64,000 nucleotides of DNA from an archaeon. Its GTDB lineage: Archaea > Thermoproteota > Nitrososphaeria > Nitrososphaerales > Gagatemarchaeaceae. Positions 18,279 to 25,525 of this stretch are shown here, in pieces. The first letter of the stretch is position 1; each line of letters opens with the position of its first letter. The notes below the pieces were generated by a model that had not been told where the DNA came from, ran no database searches, and saw only the letters and a program-made list of their open reading frames with translations. Position numbers and translations under genes: made by a program. The stretch covers positions 949,524 to 1,013,523 of the forward strand of contig JAKASL010000001.1 of assembly GCA_021819035.1 (NCBI GenBank), in the 5' to 3' direction.

Positions 18279-18492
18279 GCGTCCCTTCGAAGACTTTCGG
18301 ACGCCTTGTAAACGTTTTCCGGGGCAAGCGGGTATGAAAACCTGAGCAGCGGCGCCGTCTCGCGTTGCCCTCACGCCTCTTGGCAGCCCTCGACCGGTCC
18401 GCTATCCTCCCGCCGAAAGAGCCGCGGTTGACACATCCGCGGTCCTCGTGCCCATGACAAGCCAGAAATACGCTCGTCCCGCCGATGGCTGC

Positions 18493-19929
18493 ATGAGGTC
18501 CTACCAGGAGCTCGCCGACAGATGGGTCAGGGGGAGCGGAGGCTCCCTGAACGACGTGGACCCTGCCGACCCGGACCACGTGATGGCCAGGGTCCGCCTC
18601 TCCACCAAGGAGGACGCCAGGGCTGCGGTGGAGGCCGCGCGCTCGAAGTCTGCCGGGTGGGGAGGCATCCCTCCCCCGAGGAGGGGAGGCATCCTGATGA
18701 AGGCTGGCGAGCTGATGGAGTCTGCCGCCGAAGAGCTCTCCGAGCTACTGACCTACGAGGAGGGGAAGACCCTCCCGGAGAGCAGGGCCGAGGTCGCCAG
18801 GACCTGCGCTCTCTTCAAGTTCTACGGGGCGATTGCCTACAAGTTCGGAGGGGTCGCCCTCCCCTCGTCGGACCCAAACACCAGGATATTCACAGCCAAG
18901 GTCCCGCTGGGGGTCGTCGCCGTAATCACCCCCTGGAACTTTCCCGCTTCTATCCCGGCCTGGAAGCTGGCCCCGGCCCTTGCGGCAGGAAACGCCGTTG
19001 TCTTCAAGCCGGCCACCAAGACCCCCCTCACCGGCGCGAAGATGCTGGAGGCCCTCGAGAAGGCAGGGCTCCCGCCAGGGGTCCTGAACATGGTCGTCGG
19101 GCGCGGAGGGGAGGTGGGGGACACCATAGTCGCCCACGAGGCCGTCAGGGCCGTGTCCCTCACAGGTTCCACGGCGGTGGGGGCGCACGTGGGGAAGGTG
19201 CTCGCTTCCAAGGACGAAATGACCCGGATGCAGCTCGAGCTGGGGGGGAAGAACGCCCTGGTCGTCGACTCGGACGCTGACCTGGCGCTGGCTGCGGACC
19301 TGGCTGTCAGGGGGGCGTTCGGGCTCACAGGGCAGTCGTGCACCGCCACGAGCAGACTGATAGTCCTCGAGAAGGCGGCCGGGGGGCTGAAGGAGAGGCT
19401 CCTCGAGAGGCTGAAGGCCTGGAAGGCAGGGCCAGGAACCCAGCCCGGGGTCAACATGGGCCCGGTGGTCGACCCTGACCAGTACCGGAAGGACCTCGAC
19501 TACATCGAGTCAGGGAAGAGCGAGGGAGGCAAGCTCATCCACGGCGGCGGGGCGACCCCTCCGGGCCTGCTCATCGAGCCGACGGTGTTCGACGCCATCT
19601 CCCCCGGGATGCGGATATTCGACGAGGAGGTCTTCGGGCCGGTCCTTTCCCTCACCGAGGCGGCGACCTTCGACGAGGCGCTCGAGCTCGTGAACTCCGT
19701 GGGATACGGCCATACGGCCGGGATCGTCTCGAACGACAATCGCAGGATCAACCAGTTCATCGACGGGGCCCAGGCAGGGGTGGTCAAAGTGAACAAGCCC
19801 ACGGTGGGGCTCGAACTCCAGGCGCCCTTCGGCGGCCTCAAGAAGTCGGGGGCAGGGACGTGGAAGGAGATGGGTGAGGGGGCGCTGGAGTTTTACTCCA
19901 CCGAGAAGACTGTCTACCTCGGGTACTGA
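18493..19929 (+). CDS. Aldehyde dehydrogenase, 2-oxoglutarate-semialdehyde (2,5-dioxovalerate) type
   Basis: NAD(P)-dependent aldehyde dehydrogenase, 478 aa from the preferred start. Motifs: VVAVITPWNFPASIPAWKLA, NAVVFKPATKTP, LTGSTAVGAHVGK, catalytic-base Glu in LELGGKN, catalytic Cys in LTGQSCTATSRL, EEVFGPVL, and the C-terminal PFGGLKKSG. The dehydrogenases that oxidise 2-oxoglutarate semialdehyde in archaeal pentose oxidation have the same layout. The convergent neighbour is a KdaD-like FAH dehydratase, which would make this enzyme's substrate, so the role is inferred from context. The start at 18493 is about 25 bases after AGAAATACG, a TATA-like element; an ATG at 18448 is also open. Confidence 0.85.
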   Translation: MRSYQELADRWVRGSGGSLNDVDPADPDHVMARVRLSTKEDARAAVEAARSKSAGWGGIPPPRRGGILMKAGELMESAAEELSELLTYEEGKTLPESRAEVARTCALFKFYGAIAYKFGGVALPSSDPNTRIFTAKVPLGVVAVITPWNFPASIPAWKLAPALAAGNAVVFKPATKTPLTGAKMLEALEKAGLPPGVLNMVVGRGGEVGDTIVAHEAVRAVSLTGSTAVGAHVGKVLASKDEMTRMQLELGGKNALVVDSDADLALAADLAVRGAFGLTGQSCTATSRLIVLEKAAGGLKERLLERLKAWKAGPGTQPGVNMGPVVDPDQYRKDLDYIESGKSEGGKLIHGGGATPPGLLIEPTVFDAISPGMRIFDEEVFGPVLSLTEAATFDEALELVNSVGYGHTAGIVSNDNRRINQFIDGAQAGVVKVNKPTVGLELQAPFGGLKKSGAGTWKEMGEGALEFYSTEKTVYLGY

Positions 19930-19953
19930 GACCCCCAGCCCCGTGCCTGGCCC

Positions 19954-20823
19954 CTAGGTGCGCAGCTGCTCCACAGGGTTCCTCAGTGTCCCTATCTTCT
20001 CTATCTCGATCTCCACCACGTCCCCTCCCTTGAGGGTGAAGTCGTCTGGGGGGACGAGGGAGGTCCCGGTCATGAGCACGGTGAACGTCCTGATGACGTT
20101 GCTCCTCCTGAGGTATCCGACGAGTTCGTCGACCTCGCGCTTCAGCTGCGACGTGTTGACGCGCCCTTCGAACACAGGCTCCGGCCCCCTCAAGATGCGC
20201 ATGCTTATCTCGAGCGAACGCGGCTGTAGGACTTCATCGGCCGTGGTGACTACGGGCCCGATGGCGGAGGACCCCCGGTAGACCTTGGCCTGGGGGAGGT
20301 AGAGCGGGTTCTCCCCCTCTATGTCCCTGGAGGAGACGTCGTTTCCGACGGTGTAACCGACGACCCTGAAGGCGCTGTCGAGGACCACCGAGAGCTCCGG
20401 CTCCGGGACGGACCACCTGCTGTCCGCCCTCACGCAGACGGGGTCCCCGGGACCGACGCACCTCAGCCCGCTGTCCTTGAGGAACAGCTCCGGCCTCACT
20501 GCCGAATAGACGTAGTCATAGAGGCCCTTCAGCTTGGTCTCGGTCTCCCTCGCCTCCCTGCTCCGGAGATACGTCACCCCGGCGGCCCAGATCTCGGAGG
20601 GGACGAAGGGGGCTCGCAAGGCCCGGTATTCGTAGGGACGCTTTTTCGAAGCGCCCTTCGCCCGCTCGACCGAGGCGACCAGTCCATCCAAAGAGCCAGC
20701 ATCCTCGTAGGCGCGGGCCCAGTCCGAGAAACTTGGGCTCACGGCGGTCAGGTCGTAGATCGTTTCTCCTTCCAAGATGCCGGTCCGCGTGCCGTCCCCT
20801 GACTCGAACCTGAGTAATTTCAA
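19954..20823 (-). CDS. FAH-family dehydratase, 2-keto-3-deoxy-pentonate type
   Basis: Fumarylacetoacetate-hydrolase-fold enzyme, 289 aa. WAAGVTYLRSREARETE near residue 79, VPEPELSVVLDS with metal-ligand Glu residues near 140, and VGNDVSSRDIEGENPLYLPQ near 155 match the pattern of archaeal 2-keto-3-deoxy-D-arabinonate/xylonate dehydratase. That enzyme converts the keto-deoxy acid to 2,5-dioxopentanoate (2-oxoglutarate semialdehyde). The adjacent, convergent aldehyde dehydrogenase (24 bases apart) could complete the route to 2-oxoglutarate. The ATG at 20823 follows a TATA-like CTCTAAATT near 20862. Assignment to dehydratase rather than hydrolase is from these motifs and the neighbour. Confidence 0.83.
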   Translation of the reverse strand: MKLLRFESGDGTRTGILEGETIYDLTAVSPSFSDWARAYEDAGSLDGLVASVERAKGASKKRPYEYRALRAPFVPSEIWAAGVTYLRSREARETETKLKGLYDYVYSAVRPELFLKDSGLRCVGPGDPVCVRADSRWSVPEPELSVVLDSAFRVVGYTVGNDVSSRDIEGENPLYLPQAKVYRGSSAIGPVVTTADEVLQPRSLEISMRILRGPEPVFEGRVNTSQLKREVDELVGYLRRSNVIRTFTVLMTGTSLVPPDDFTLKGGDVVEIEIEKIGTLRNPVEQLRT

Positions 20824-20912
20824 AGAATCCCCGGCCTGCTTCTCCCTCTTGGAGAATTTAGAGGCTCCGGCAGGGCCCCCGAGGGGGCGGGTCGAAACGG
20901 GTTCAGCAGCCT

Positions 20913-20963
20913 GTTAAGATAAATCGAGTCTCGCCCCTAAGCGCCGGCAGGCCGCATCTTAAC
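20913..20963. repeat. 51-base dyad, copy 1
   Basis: GTTAAGAT at 20913-20920 is perfectly complementary to ATCTTAAC at 20956-20963, with 35 bases between. A second dyad with the same arms and the same 51-base span lies at 29352-29402. This copy ends 9 bases before the ATG of the transposase-derived gene, so the right arm could also act as its TATA element. Confidence 0.6.
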
Positions 20964-20972
20964 GCCCATAGC

Positions 20973-21545
20973 ATGTCTTCTATCAAGCTGGACGCCGGCT
21001 CCGCGGCCCTGGGGCCGCTGTCGCTGCTCAGCGGCTGGGCAGTCTCGGTCCGGGCCTTTCGGAGGAACAAGGTCTCCGTGGAGAAGAAGGTGCTGGCGGC
21101 CGCCCTCTGCAACTCGGGGTACTCCTACCGCGAGGTGGCCAAGATGATAGGCGGGATCTCCTACATCGCAGCCAGGGACGCCTATGTGTCGCTGGTAACT
21201 AGCCTACCGAAGGAGGAGCGGAGGTACAGGCGCTCGGTCGCCATAGACGGCGCCGACGTGACCGACGGCTCCAGGGAATATCACATGTGGCTCGCCAGGG
21301 ACTACGATACGGGGGAGATCATGTCGTTCCAGGCGACCCCAGACGCCTCCGCCGAGGACGGCGCGAGGTTCCTCGCCGGGGTCGCCGCCCAGTGCGCCAA
21401 CAGGCCATTGCTGAGGCTCGGGACAGGGGCTAACAGCCCCCGGGGGCTCCTCAACCTCGACCTCTACTTCCAGACCATGCCGAGCCAGTCCATCATAGTC
21501 AAGCTCGGCAGGCTCCTCCTAGGCGCCCCCGGTACAAGGCTTTAA
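20973..21545 (+). CDS. IS6-like transposase-derived protein, catalytic triad incomplete
   Basis: 190-aa protein related to DDE transposases of the IS6 type. A helix-turn-helix is at about 42-75 (VLAAALCNSGYSYREVAKMI). The core begins with VAIDGADVTDGSREYHMWLA near 89 (the first Asp strand) and ARDYDTGEIMSF, which match the start of the IS6 catalytic domain. Where the second Asp strand is expected the sequence is LLRLGTGANSP with no Asp, and the C-terminal Glu helix is absent. It therefore cannot carry out ordinary transposition. GC3-rich coding with no stops suggests it is kept as a host protein; a degraded insertion sequence is the alternative. The 51-base dyad sits immediately upstream. Confidence 0.65.
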   Translation: MSSIKLDAGSAALGPLSLLSGWAVSVRAFRRNKVSVEKKVLAAALCNSGYSYREVAKMIGGISYIAARDAYVSLVTSLPKEERRYRRSVAIDGADVTDGSREYHMWLARDYDTGEIMSFQATPDASAEDGARFLAGVAAQCANRPLLRLGTGANSPRGLLNLDLYFQTMPSQSIIVKLGRLLLGAPGTRL

Positions 21546-21570
21546 TCAGGGACCGGCGTCGAAAGCCATC

Positions 21571-21927
21571 ATGCCCTACACCCTCGCCTACGACTCGGAC
21601 TGCGGCCCCTGCGCGGCCTTCAGGCGGGCCGTCGGCTTCCTTGACCCCGGGCACAGGATGCGCTTCGTCAGCCTGACGGACGCGGAGAGGTCAGGCCTCC
21701 TCGACGGCATCCCCCCGGCTCGTAGGCATGCCTCGTTCCACATGGTCTCTGACCGCGGCGCCTGCGCGAGCGGCGCCGACGCCCTCCCCGTGCTTGCCTC
21801 GCAGCTCCCAGGCGGTCCCCTTGCCTCCAGGGCCATGGCGTCGAGCAGTGCGGTCTTCGGGGCCGCGGCCTTCGCCTACGGGGCCCTCTCCCGCCTCCAC
21901 GGCGCCGGGAGCTGCGCCCGCGGCTGA
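21571..21927 (+). CDS. DCC-family thiol-disulfide oxidoreductase (DUF393)
   Basis: Small thioredoxin-fold-like protein of 118 aa. The DCC-family opening YDSDCGPCAAFRRAVGFLDP is at residues 7-26, with the CxxC redox pair at Cys12 and Cys15. The conserved middle (MRFVSLTDAERSGLLDGI) and ASGADALPVLASQLPGG follow. Typical members are 110-140 aa, so the length is normal. The ATG at 21571 lies about 30 bases after a TATA-like GGCTTTAATC. Substrate unknown. It is separated from the transposase-like gene by 25 bases and may share its transcript. Confidence 0.8.
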   Translation: MPYTLAYDSDCGPCAAFRRAVGFLDPGHRMRFVSLTDAERSGLLDGIPPARRHASFHMVSDRGACASGADALPVLASQLPGGPLASRAMASSSAVFGAAAFAYGALSRLHGAGSCARG

Positions 21928-22011
21928 AGGGGCGCCCTGTTTCGGAGCCCTGCCCTGGCCGACGCGCTGCGGACACCTGCCCGTTATATGCTCGGCGAGG
22001 CCTAGCCGTCC

Positions 22012-22311
22012 GTGCAGGACGGAGAGTCTGCGGCCGCGCCAGACGACGCCCGCCTCCTCGACCTGGAGCTCGACGCCATCTTCGGCAAGGGGTTCTCCAG
22101 GGTGGTCGAGCATCACTTCAGGGACATCGCCGGGGAAGGGCTCTGGCGGGCCCTCGTCGCCGACCCCGAAGGAGCGAGGGAGACGATGGGGACGATCCTG
22201 GGGAGCGGCCGCGCCGCCGACCTCGTGTTCCGCGCCCTGAAGGACAGGCTCATGGCCGTAGAAGGCATGGGGCGGCCCGAGAGGCAGATATCGACATCGA
22301 TATCAAGGTAG
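22012..22311 (+). CDS. Small helical protein, NitrOD5-like
   Basis: 99-aa mostly helical protein. ELDAIFGKGFSRVVEHHFRD, followed by WRALVADPEGARETMGTILG, resembles the NitrOD5/DUF3227-type domain common in Nitrososphaeria, but the match is by eye and uncertain. No membrane segment or cysteine is present. The GTG start at 22012 lies about 26 bases after a TATA-like GTTATATGC (about 21983), so it looks leaderless. The last codons overlap the palindromic motif at 22287-22304, which also occurs near 24.9 and 27.5 kb. Confidence 0.55.
   Translation: MQDGESAAAPDDARLLDLELDAIFGKGFSRVVEHHFRDIAGEGLWRALVADPEGARETMGTILGSGRAADLVFRALKDRLMAVEGMGRPERQISTSISR
22287..22304. repeat. GATATCGA palindromic motif, copy 1
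   Basis: GATATCGACATCGATATC; its reverse strand reads TTGATATCGATGTCGATATC. It matches copies at 24906-24922 and 27529-27545. The near-palindromic form suggests a protein-binding site. Confidence 0.5.
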
Positions 22312-22330
22312 ATACGCACCGACGCCAGCC

Positions 22331-22355
22331 AAGAGGTCAAACGAATTGACCTCTT
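22331..22355. terminator. Perfect 10-bp hairpin downstream of 22012-22311
   Basis: AAGAGGTCAA at 22331-22340 and TTGACCTCTT at 22346-22355 are perfectly complementary around a 5-base loop ACGAA. It lies 20 bases after the small helical gene and before the cdvA promoter, so it may end that transcript or be an operator. A T-rich tract does not follow strongly. Confidence 0.45.
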
Positions 22356-22379
22356 TGCCCGCCTAAATTCACACTTTCC

Positions 22380-22386
22380 ACTATAA
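22380..22386 (+). promoter_or_regulatory. TATA element of cdvA
   Basis: ACTATAA lies about 25-31 bases before the ATG at 22411, consistent with a short-leader or leaderless cdvA transcript. Confidence 0.5.
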
Positions 22387-22410
22387 CACACCTGCGGCCG
22401 AATCACCCGC

Positions 22411-23091
22411 ATGCGTGCAGAAGCACTGGGGAAGCTTGTGGACAAGCCCGTGAAGGACACCTACGGAAGGTACGTCGGATTCGTCGTCGGGTTCTCCGTC
22501 GACACATCCGGGGAGCTGAAGTCGGTCGGGGTCGACCAGGGGAACGGCGACTTCACCGAGTATCCTAGCCAGCGGATAGTTTCGACCTCGGAAGGGTTCG
22601 TGCTGATCCCTGCCTGGAGGGTGGAGAGCGACTCCCTGGGGAAGGAGATCGAAGGGGTGAGGAGGAGGGCGAAGGCGCTCCAGGACCTGGCCCGCGAGGG
22701 CGAGGTCCCGCGGCCGCTCTTCGAGGAGAGCATGACGAAGTACTCCGACGAGGCAGCCAAGATCCAGGACTCCTACAAGTCCCTGGCTGAGTCGATGGCC
22801 GTCAGGATCGGCGAGCTGGAGGGACAGAGGGAGGCGCTCGACAGGTTCCTGGTGGACATCAAGGTGCAGTTCAGGGCAGGGGAGATAGACGAGGCCGCGT
22901 TCAAGGTCGCCGCCGAGTCGTGTCAGGCGATGCAGCGGAGGAACTCCCAGGAGATGGAAGACCTCTCGAGGATGCTGAAGACAGCCACCGAGCCGCTTTC
23001 GCAGCAGCAGGAGAGGAAGGAAGAGAAGCAGCAGCAGAAGCAGGTGGCTCAGCCGCCGGTGCAGAAGGCGGTACAGGCCACCGCCGAGTAG
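22411..23091 (+). CDS. cdvA: CdvA-like cell division protein
   Basis: 226-aa protein with the CdvA plan. An N-terminal PRC-barrel-like domain covers about 1-75 (LGKLVDKPVKDTYGRYVGFV, then VLIPAWRVESDSLGKE). A long coiled coil spans about 80-190 (KIQDSYKSLAESMAVRIGEL, QRREALDR-like spacing), and a Gln/Pro-rich tail may hold the CdvB-binding peptide. CdvA is membrane-associated and recruits the ESCRT-III-like CdvB in TACK archaea. cdvB and cdvC are not in this window; the cdv genes are dispersed in several Nitrososphaerota. It is followed 58 bases later by a 4-TM protein and an FtsE/LolD-like ATPase. A divergent PRC-barrel coiled-coil protein with another role cannot be excluded. Confidence 0.75.
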   Translation: MRAEALGKLVDKPVKDTYGRYVGFVVGFSVDTSGELKSVGVDQGNGDFTEYPSQRIVSTSEGFVLIPAWRVESDSLGKEIEGVRRRAKALQDLAREGEVPRPLFEESMTKYSDEAAKIQDSYKSLAESMAVRIGELEGQREALDRFLVDIKVQFRAGEIDEAAFKVAAESCQAMQRRNSQEMEDLSRMLKTATEPLSQQQERKEEKQQQKQVAQPPVQKAVQATAE

Positions 23092-23149
23092 GCGGCCCCG
23101 CTCGCCTGTTGGGAGGACACTTGCATAAAGTGGCGGAGGGGCCGGACGG

Positions 23150-23635
23150 TTGAGGGCAGGGACCCTGACGCAGAGGGGGGGCCCCGTGGCCCGTAGCCTC
23201 AGGATAACCGGCTCCACCCACCTGATGGTCGCCATGCTCTCGGCCGCGGTGGCGCTCAACGGGGCGGCTGCCGCCCAGGCGCTGGGCTTCACAGGGTTCG
23301 TGGTCGCCACGGCGGTGGTCTTCGCATCACTCGCGGCGTGCTCGGCCGCGATATCAGTCGACATACTCAGGAGGTCCGGGAAGACGGTGTCGGACTTGCG
23401 CTCCATAGGCGCGACAAGCTCGAGCATCTCCTCTGCGATCTTCGGTTCGGTGCTCGCCTACGGCGCCCTCGGCTCAGCAGTTGGGGGGGTCGCCGGGGGA
23501 GCGCTCGGCTCTGCCCTCGCGGGCCCGGGGCTAGCCATGTCAGCCGTGTACGGCGTAGTGACGGTGGTCCTGGCGTCGTCGGCGGCGCTGGCCGTGGGGA
23601 CCTACGCCGGGGGAAGGGCGACTTGGCGCAGCTAG
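23150..23635 (+). CDS. Four-TM membrane protein paired with an ABC ATPase
   Basis: 161-aa membrane protein. Hydrophobic spans are visible at LMVAMLSAAVALNGAAAAQA, at GFVVATAVVFASLAACSAAI, at GSVLAYGALGSAVGGVAGGA and at LAMSAVYGVVTVVLASSAAL. The loop with ILRRSGKTVSDLRSIGATSS between TM2 and TM3 resembles the short cytoplasmic segment preceding the transmembrane part of FtsX/MacB-type permeases, and the ATPase start overlaps this gene by 13 bases. I therefore infer a small ABC permease. The TTG at 23150 is about 25 bases after CATAAAG; GTG at 23186 is the alternative start. No named family is recognised. Confidence 0.65.
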   Translation: MRAGTLTQRGGPVARSLRITGSTHLMVAMLSAAVALNGAAAAQALGFTGFVVATAVVFASLAACSAAISVDILRRSGKTVSDLRSIGATSSSISSAIFGSVLAYGALGSAVGGVAGGALGSALAGPGLAMSAVYGVVTVVLASSAALAVGTYAGGRATWRS

Positions 23636-24324
23636 CGGAGCAGAGGCCTGTGCCCCCCGCGGGGGACGGGAGGTTCTCTGTGGAGGTCAAGCACGTCAGC
23701 AAGTCCTACGGCGAGAAAGAGGTCTACGCCGACCTGCACTTCCAGCTGCTCCGGGGGACGTTCGTGGCCTTGGCCGGGCCTATAGGGAGCGGGAAGACGA
23801 CGCTGATCAACATGTTCGCGGGGATCGAGAGGCCCACCTCCGGGTCTGTCACCGTCATGGGGAGGGACCTGTCCACGATGAGCGACGACCAGCTGGCGTC
23901 CTTCAGGGCCCGGACCATCGGGCTGGTCCCCCAGTCGCAGACCCTCATCCCAGAGCTAACCACCTACGAGAACGTGGAGCTCCCCCTCCGCTTCCTCAAG
24001 GTCGACAGGGACACGAGGAGGAAGAAGACCGAGGCGGCCATGGAGAAGATAGGGATAAGGGAGGACGCCAACAAGACCGTCGGGACAATGAGCGTGGGGG
24101 AGAAGCAGATGGTGTCGTTCGCCAGGGCGCTGGTCAACGACCCCCCGATACTCCTGCTTGACGAGCCCACGGAGGCGCTCGACCCCCTGATGGCCGAAGT
24201 GGTCCTGGGGATACTCAGGGGGGACAACATGACAGACGGGAGGACCATCTTCGTGACCACCCACGACAAGAGGATAACGGACCTCGCGCGCAGGACTTTG
24301 AGGGTCGGGAAGAAGATACCCTAG
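23623..24324 (+). CDS. FtsE/LolD/MacB-like ABC transporter ATPase
   Basis: ABC ATPase of about 233 aa from a TTG at 23623, chosen because GGGGGAAGGG precedes it and the family N-terminus (VEVKHVSKSYGEKEVYADL) follows. The frame is open much further upstream in antisense-like sequence. Walker A is GPIGSGKTT, the Q-loop GLVPQSQTLIPELTTYENVE, the signature MSVGEKQMVSFARAL, Walker B ILLLDEPTEALD, and the switch His FVTTHDKRI. The wording LTTYENVELPL is typical of the LolD/FtsE/MacB branch. The start overlaps the 4-TM gene, so the two are probably one transporter. Placement directly after cdvA is noted in the findings. Confidence 0.85.
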   Translation: MAQLAEQRPVPPAGDGRFSVEVKHVSKSYGEKEVYADLHFQLLRGTFVALAGPIGSGKTTLINMFAGIERPTSGSVTVMGRDLSTMSDDQLASFRARTIGLVPQSQTLIPELTTYENVELPLRFLKVDRDTRRKKTEAAMEKIGIREDANKTVGTMSVGEKQMVSFARALVNDPPILLLDEPTEALDPLMAEVVLGILRGDNMTDGRTIFVTTHDKRITDLARRTLRVGKKIP

Positions 24325-25327
24325 CGCGCGACCCTGCGCTCCGGGGCGGAAGGAATCGTTAACGGACAATCGGCTGCCAGCAGCTGTGTTGGGGCCAAGA
24401 CCCCGACCAAGGCGCCGATGCCCGCGCCAGTCGCTGCGATGGCCGTCCTCCCAGTCGCCCCCGACGCGACTCAGTCGCTCTTCGTGAACGCCACGTCCGA
24501 CTCGTCTGTCGGTGACTCAGGGGACGGAGCCTTCCAGTCGCTGCCGCCGCTAGCGCCGAACACCCCGACGTCAATCATGTACTTCGTGACCCTGATGGCC
24601 CCGGGGATGGATAACGCCCCCCTTGCTGACCGCCGACTCGACCGACAGTACAGCCACCGTCATGGCAACATACTGCTGCCGAGCCATGGACATCCGGGCT
24701 CACCGGATGGACCGGTTCGCTCGTTTTTGATAACCGAAAATGTCCGGGTCCGATTTTACGGACCGTCTCCGTCCTTTTTCAGGCGGCGGGCTGTTCTGAT
24801 TGCCCCACTGGACGTTAGATGGGTCGGCGGTCCCGGATATAAATTTAACCTATATTGGAACAATAGACGGCAGCGCGAAACCGTCCGGGGGGAGTCGCAT
24901 CAAGGTTGATATCGACGTCGATTGTTCGTCCAGCACGATGCGCAGAGGTTCTCCTCCTTGGCCCTTCGGACCGACGCCCGACCCGCGCGCTCCCCCTCTT
25001 GCAGGCGGGAGGGGCAGAGGCACCGTCGCTGTGGTCGACTCCCTGACGGGCTCCTGCTACGACGGGCTTTTGTCTACCCCGGGAGGGATGGTGTCTACGG
25101 CCTCGAAATGTGCCTCCGCGGAGGCGTGGTGTTCGGACCAGCCCACCGGCGACGGCCCGGGCCCCGGCCCCGCTCGCGACCCTGCCCACCCCTTGGGCAG
25201 CGCGACCCATGGCCTGGAAATATCCCGGCTGGCTCACTTGGCGCGGAGGCCCGCCCTTACCCCGCGGGGACGGACGGGAGCTCCCGCCGCGCGCCTCAGT
25301 GCCCTGCCTGCGTCCCCCGGCCCGCCT
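24325..25327. other. 1-kb intergenic region without a supportable gene
   Basis: GC-rich DNA with several overlapping open frames, none with a convincing product. It holds the second copy of the GATATCGA motif (24906-24922) and, just upstream, a strong TATA-like GATATAAATTTAACC at about 24836-24850 that points rightward into sequence without a clear reading frame, so a non-coding RNA starting near 24865 is possible. On the minus strand between about 24360 and 24590 fragments such as IRVTKYMIDVGVFGASGGSD and ATGRTAIAATGAGIGALVGV are joined only across a stop codon, so a decayed membrane-protein gene is possible. No SRP or RNase P signature was recognised. Confidence 0.4.
24906..24922. repeat. 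GATATCGA palindromic motif, copy 2
   Basis: TTGATATCGACGTCGAT. It differs from copy 3 by one base and lies about 2.6 kb from copies 1 and 3. Confidence 0.5.
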
Positions 25328-25498
25328 TCAGCCCTGCCGGGCGACCCAGCCCCTGATTATCTCCTCGACCAGGCTGCTCCTGTTGGACCTGAGCCTCCCC
25401 CGCTCAATCTCCTTGGACTGCATCCCCCTCAGGATGTTGTCCAAGTCCCGGAGGACGTCCCTGTCTACGGTCACCGAGATCGCAGTCTTCTTCGCCAT
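25328..25498 (-). CDS. Ribbon-helix-helix (CopG-like) protein, 56 aa
   Basis: Short gene starting at ATG 25498 and ending at TGA 25330-25328. The product opens MAKKTAISVTVDRDVLRDLD, the beta-strand and first helix of an RHH/CopG protein, and continues with LRSNRSSLVEEIIRGWV, the second helix with the conserved SRSxLVE-like pattern. RHH proteins are DNA-binding dimers, often autoregulators of toxin-antitoxin or plasmid genes. No toxin gene is adjacent. About 5-25 bases upstream the sequence AATCATATGATGATGTGATT is an imperfect dyad and could be its own operator. Confidence 0.75.
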   Translation of the reverse strand: MAKKTAISVTVDRDVLRDLDNILRGMQSKEIERGRLRSNRSSLVEEIIRGWVARQG

Positions 25499-25503
25499 TT
25501 GTG

Positions 25504-25525
25504 CTCAATCATATGATGATGTGAT
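25504..25525. promoter_or_regulatory. Possible RHH operator
   Basis: The sequence AATCATATGATGATGTGATT is an imperfect inverted repeat (outer AATCA/TGATT) directly before the RHH start. Position and symmetry suggest autoregulation; there is no direct evidence of binding. Confidence 0.35.

Noticed and set aside
24418..24909. 163-codon plus-strand frame in the 1-kb gap
   Set aside because: No motif or promoter with correct spacing, composition like shadow frames; not called.
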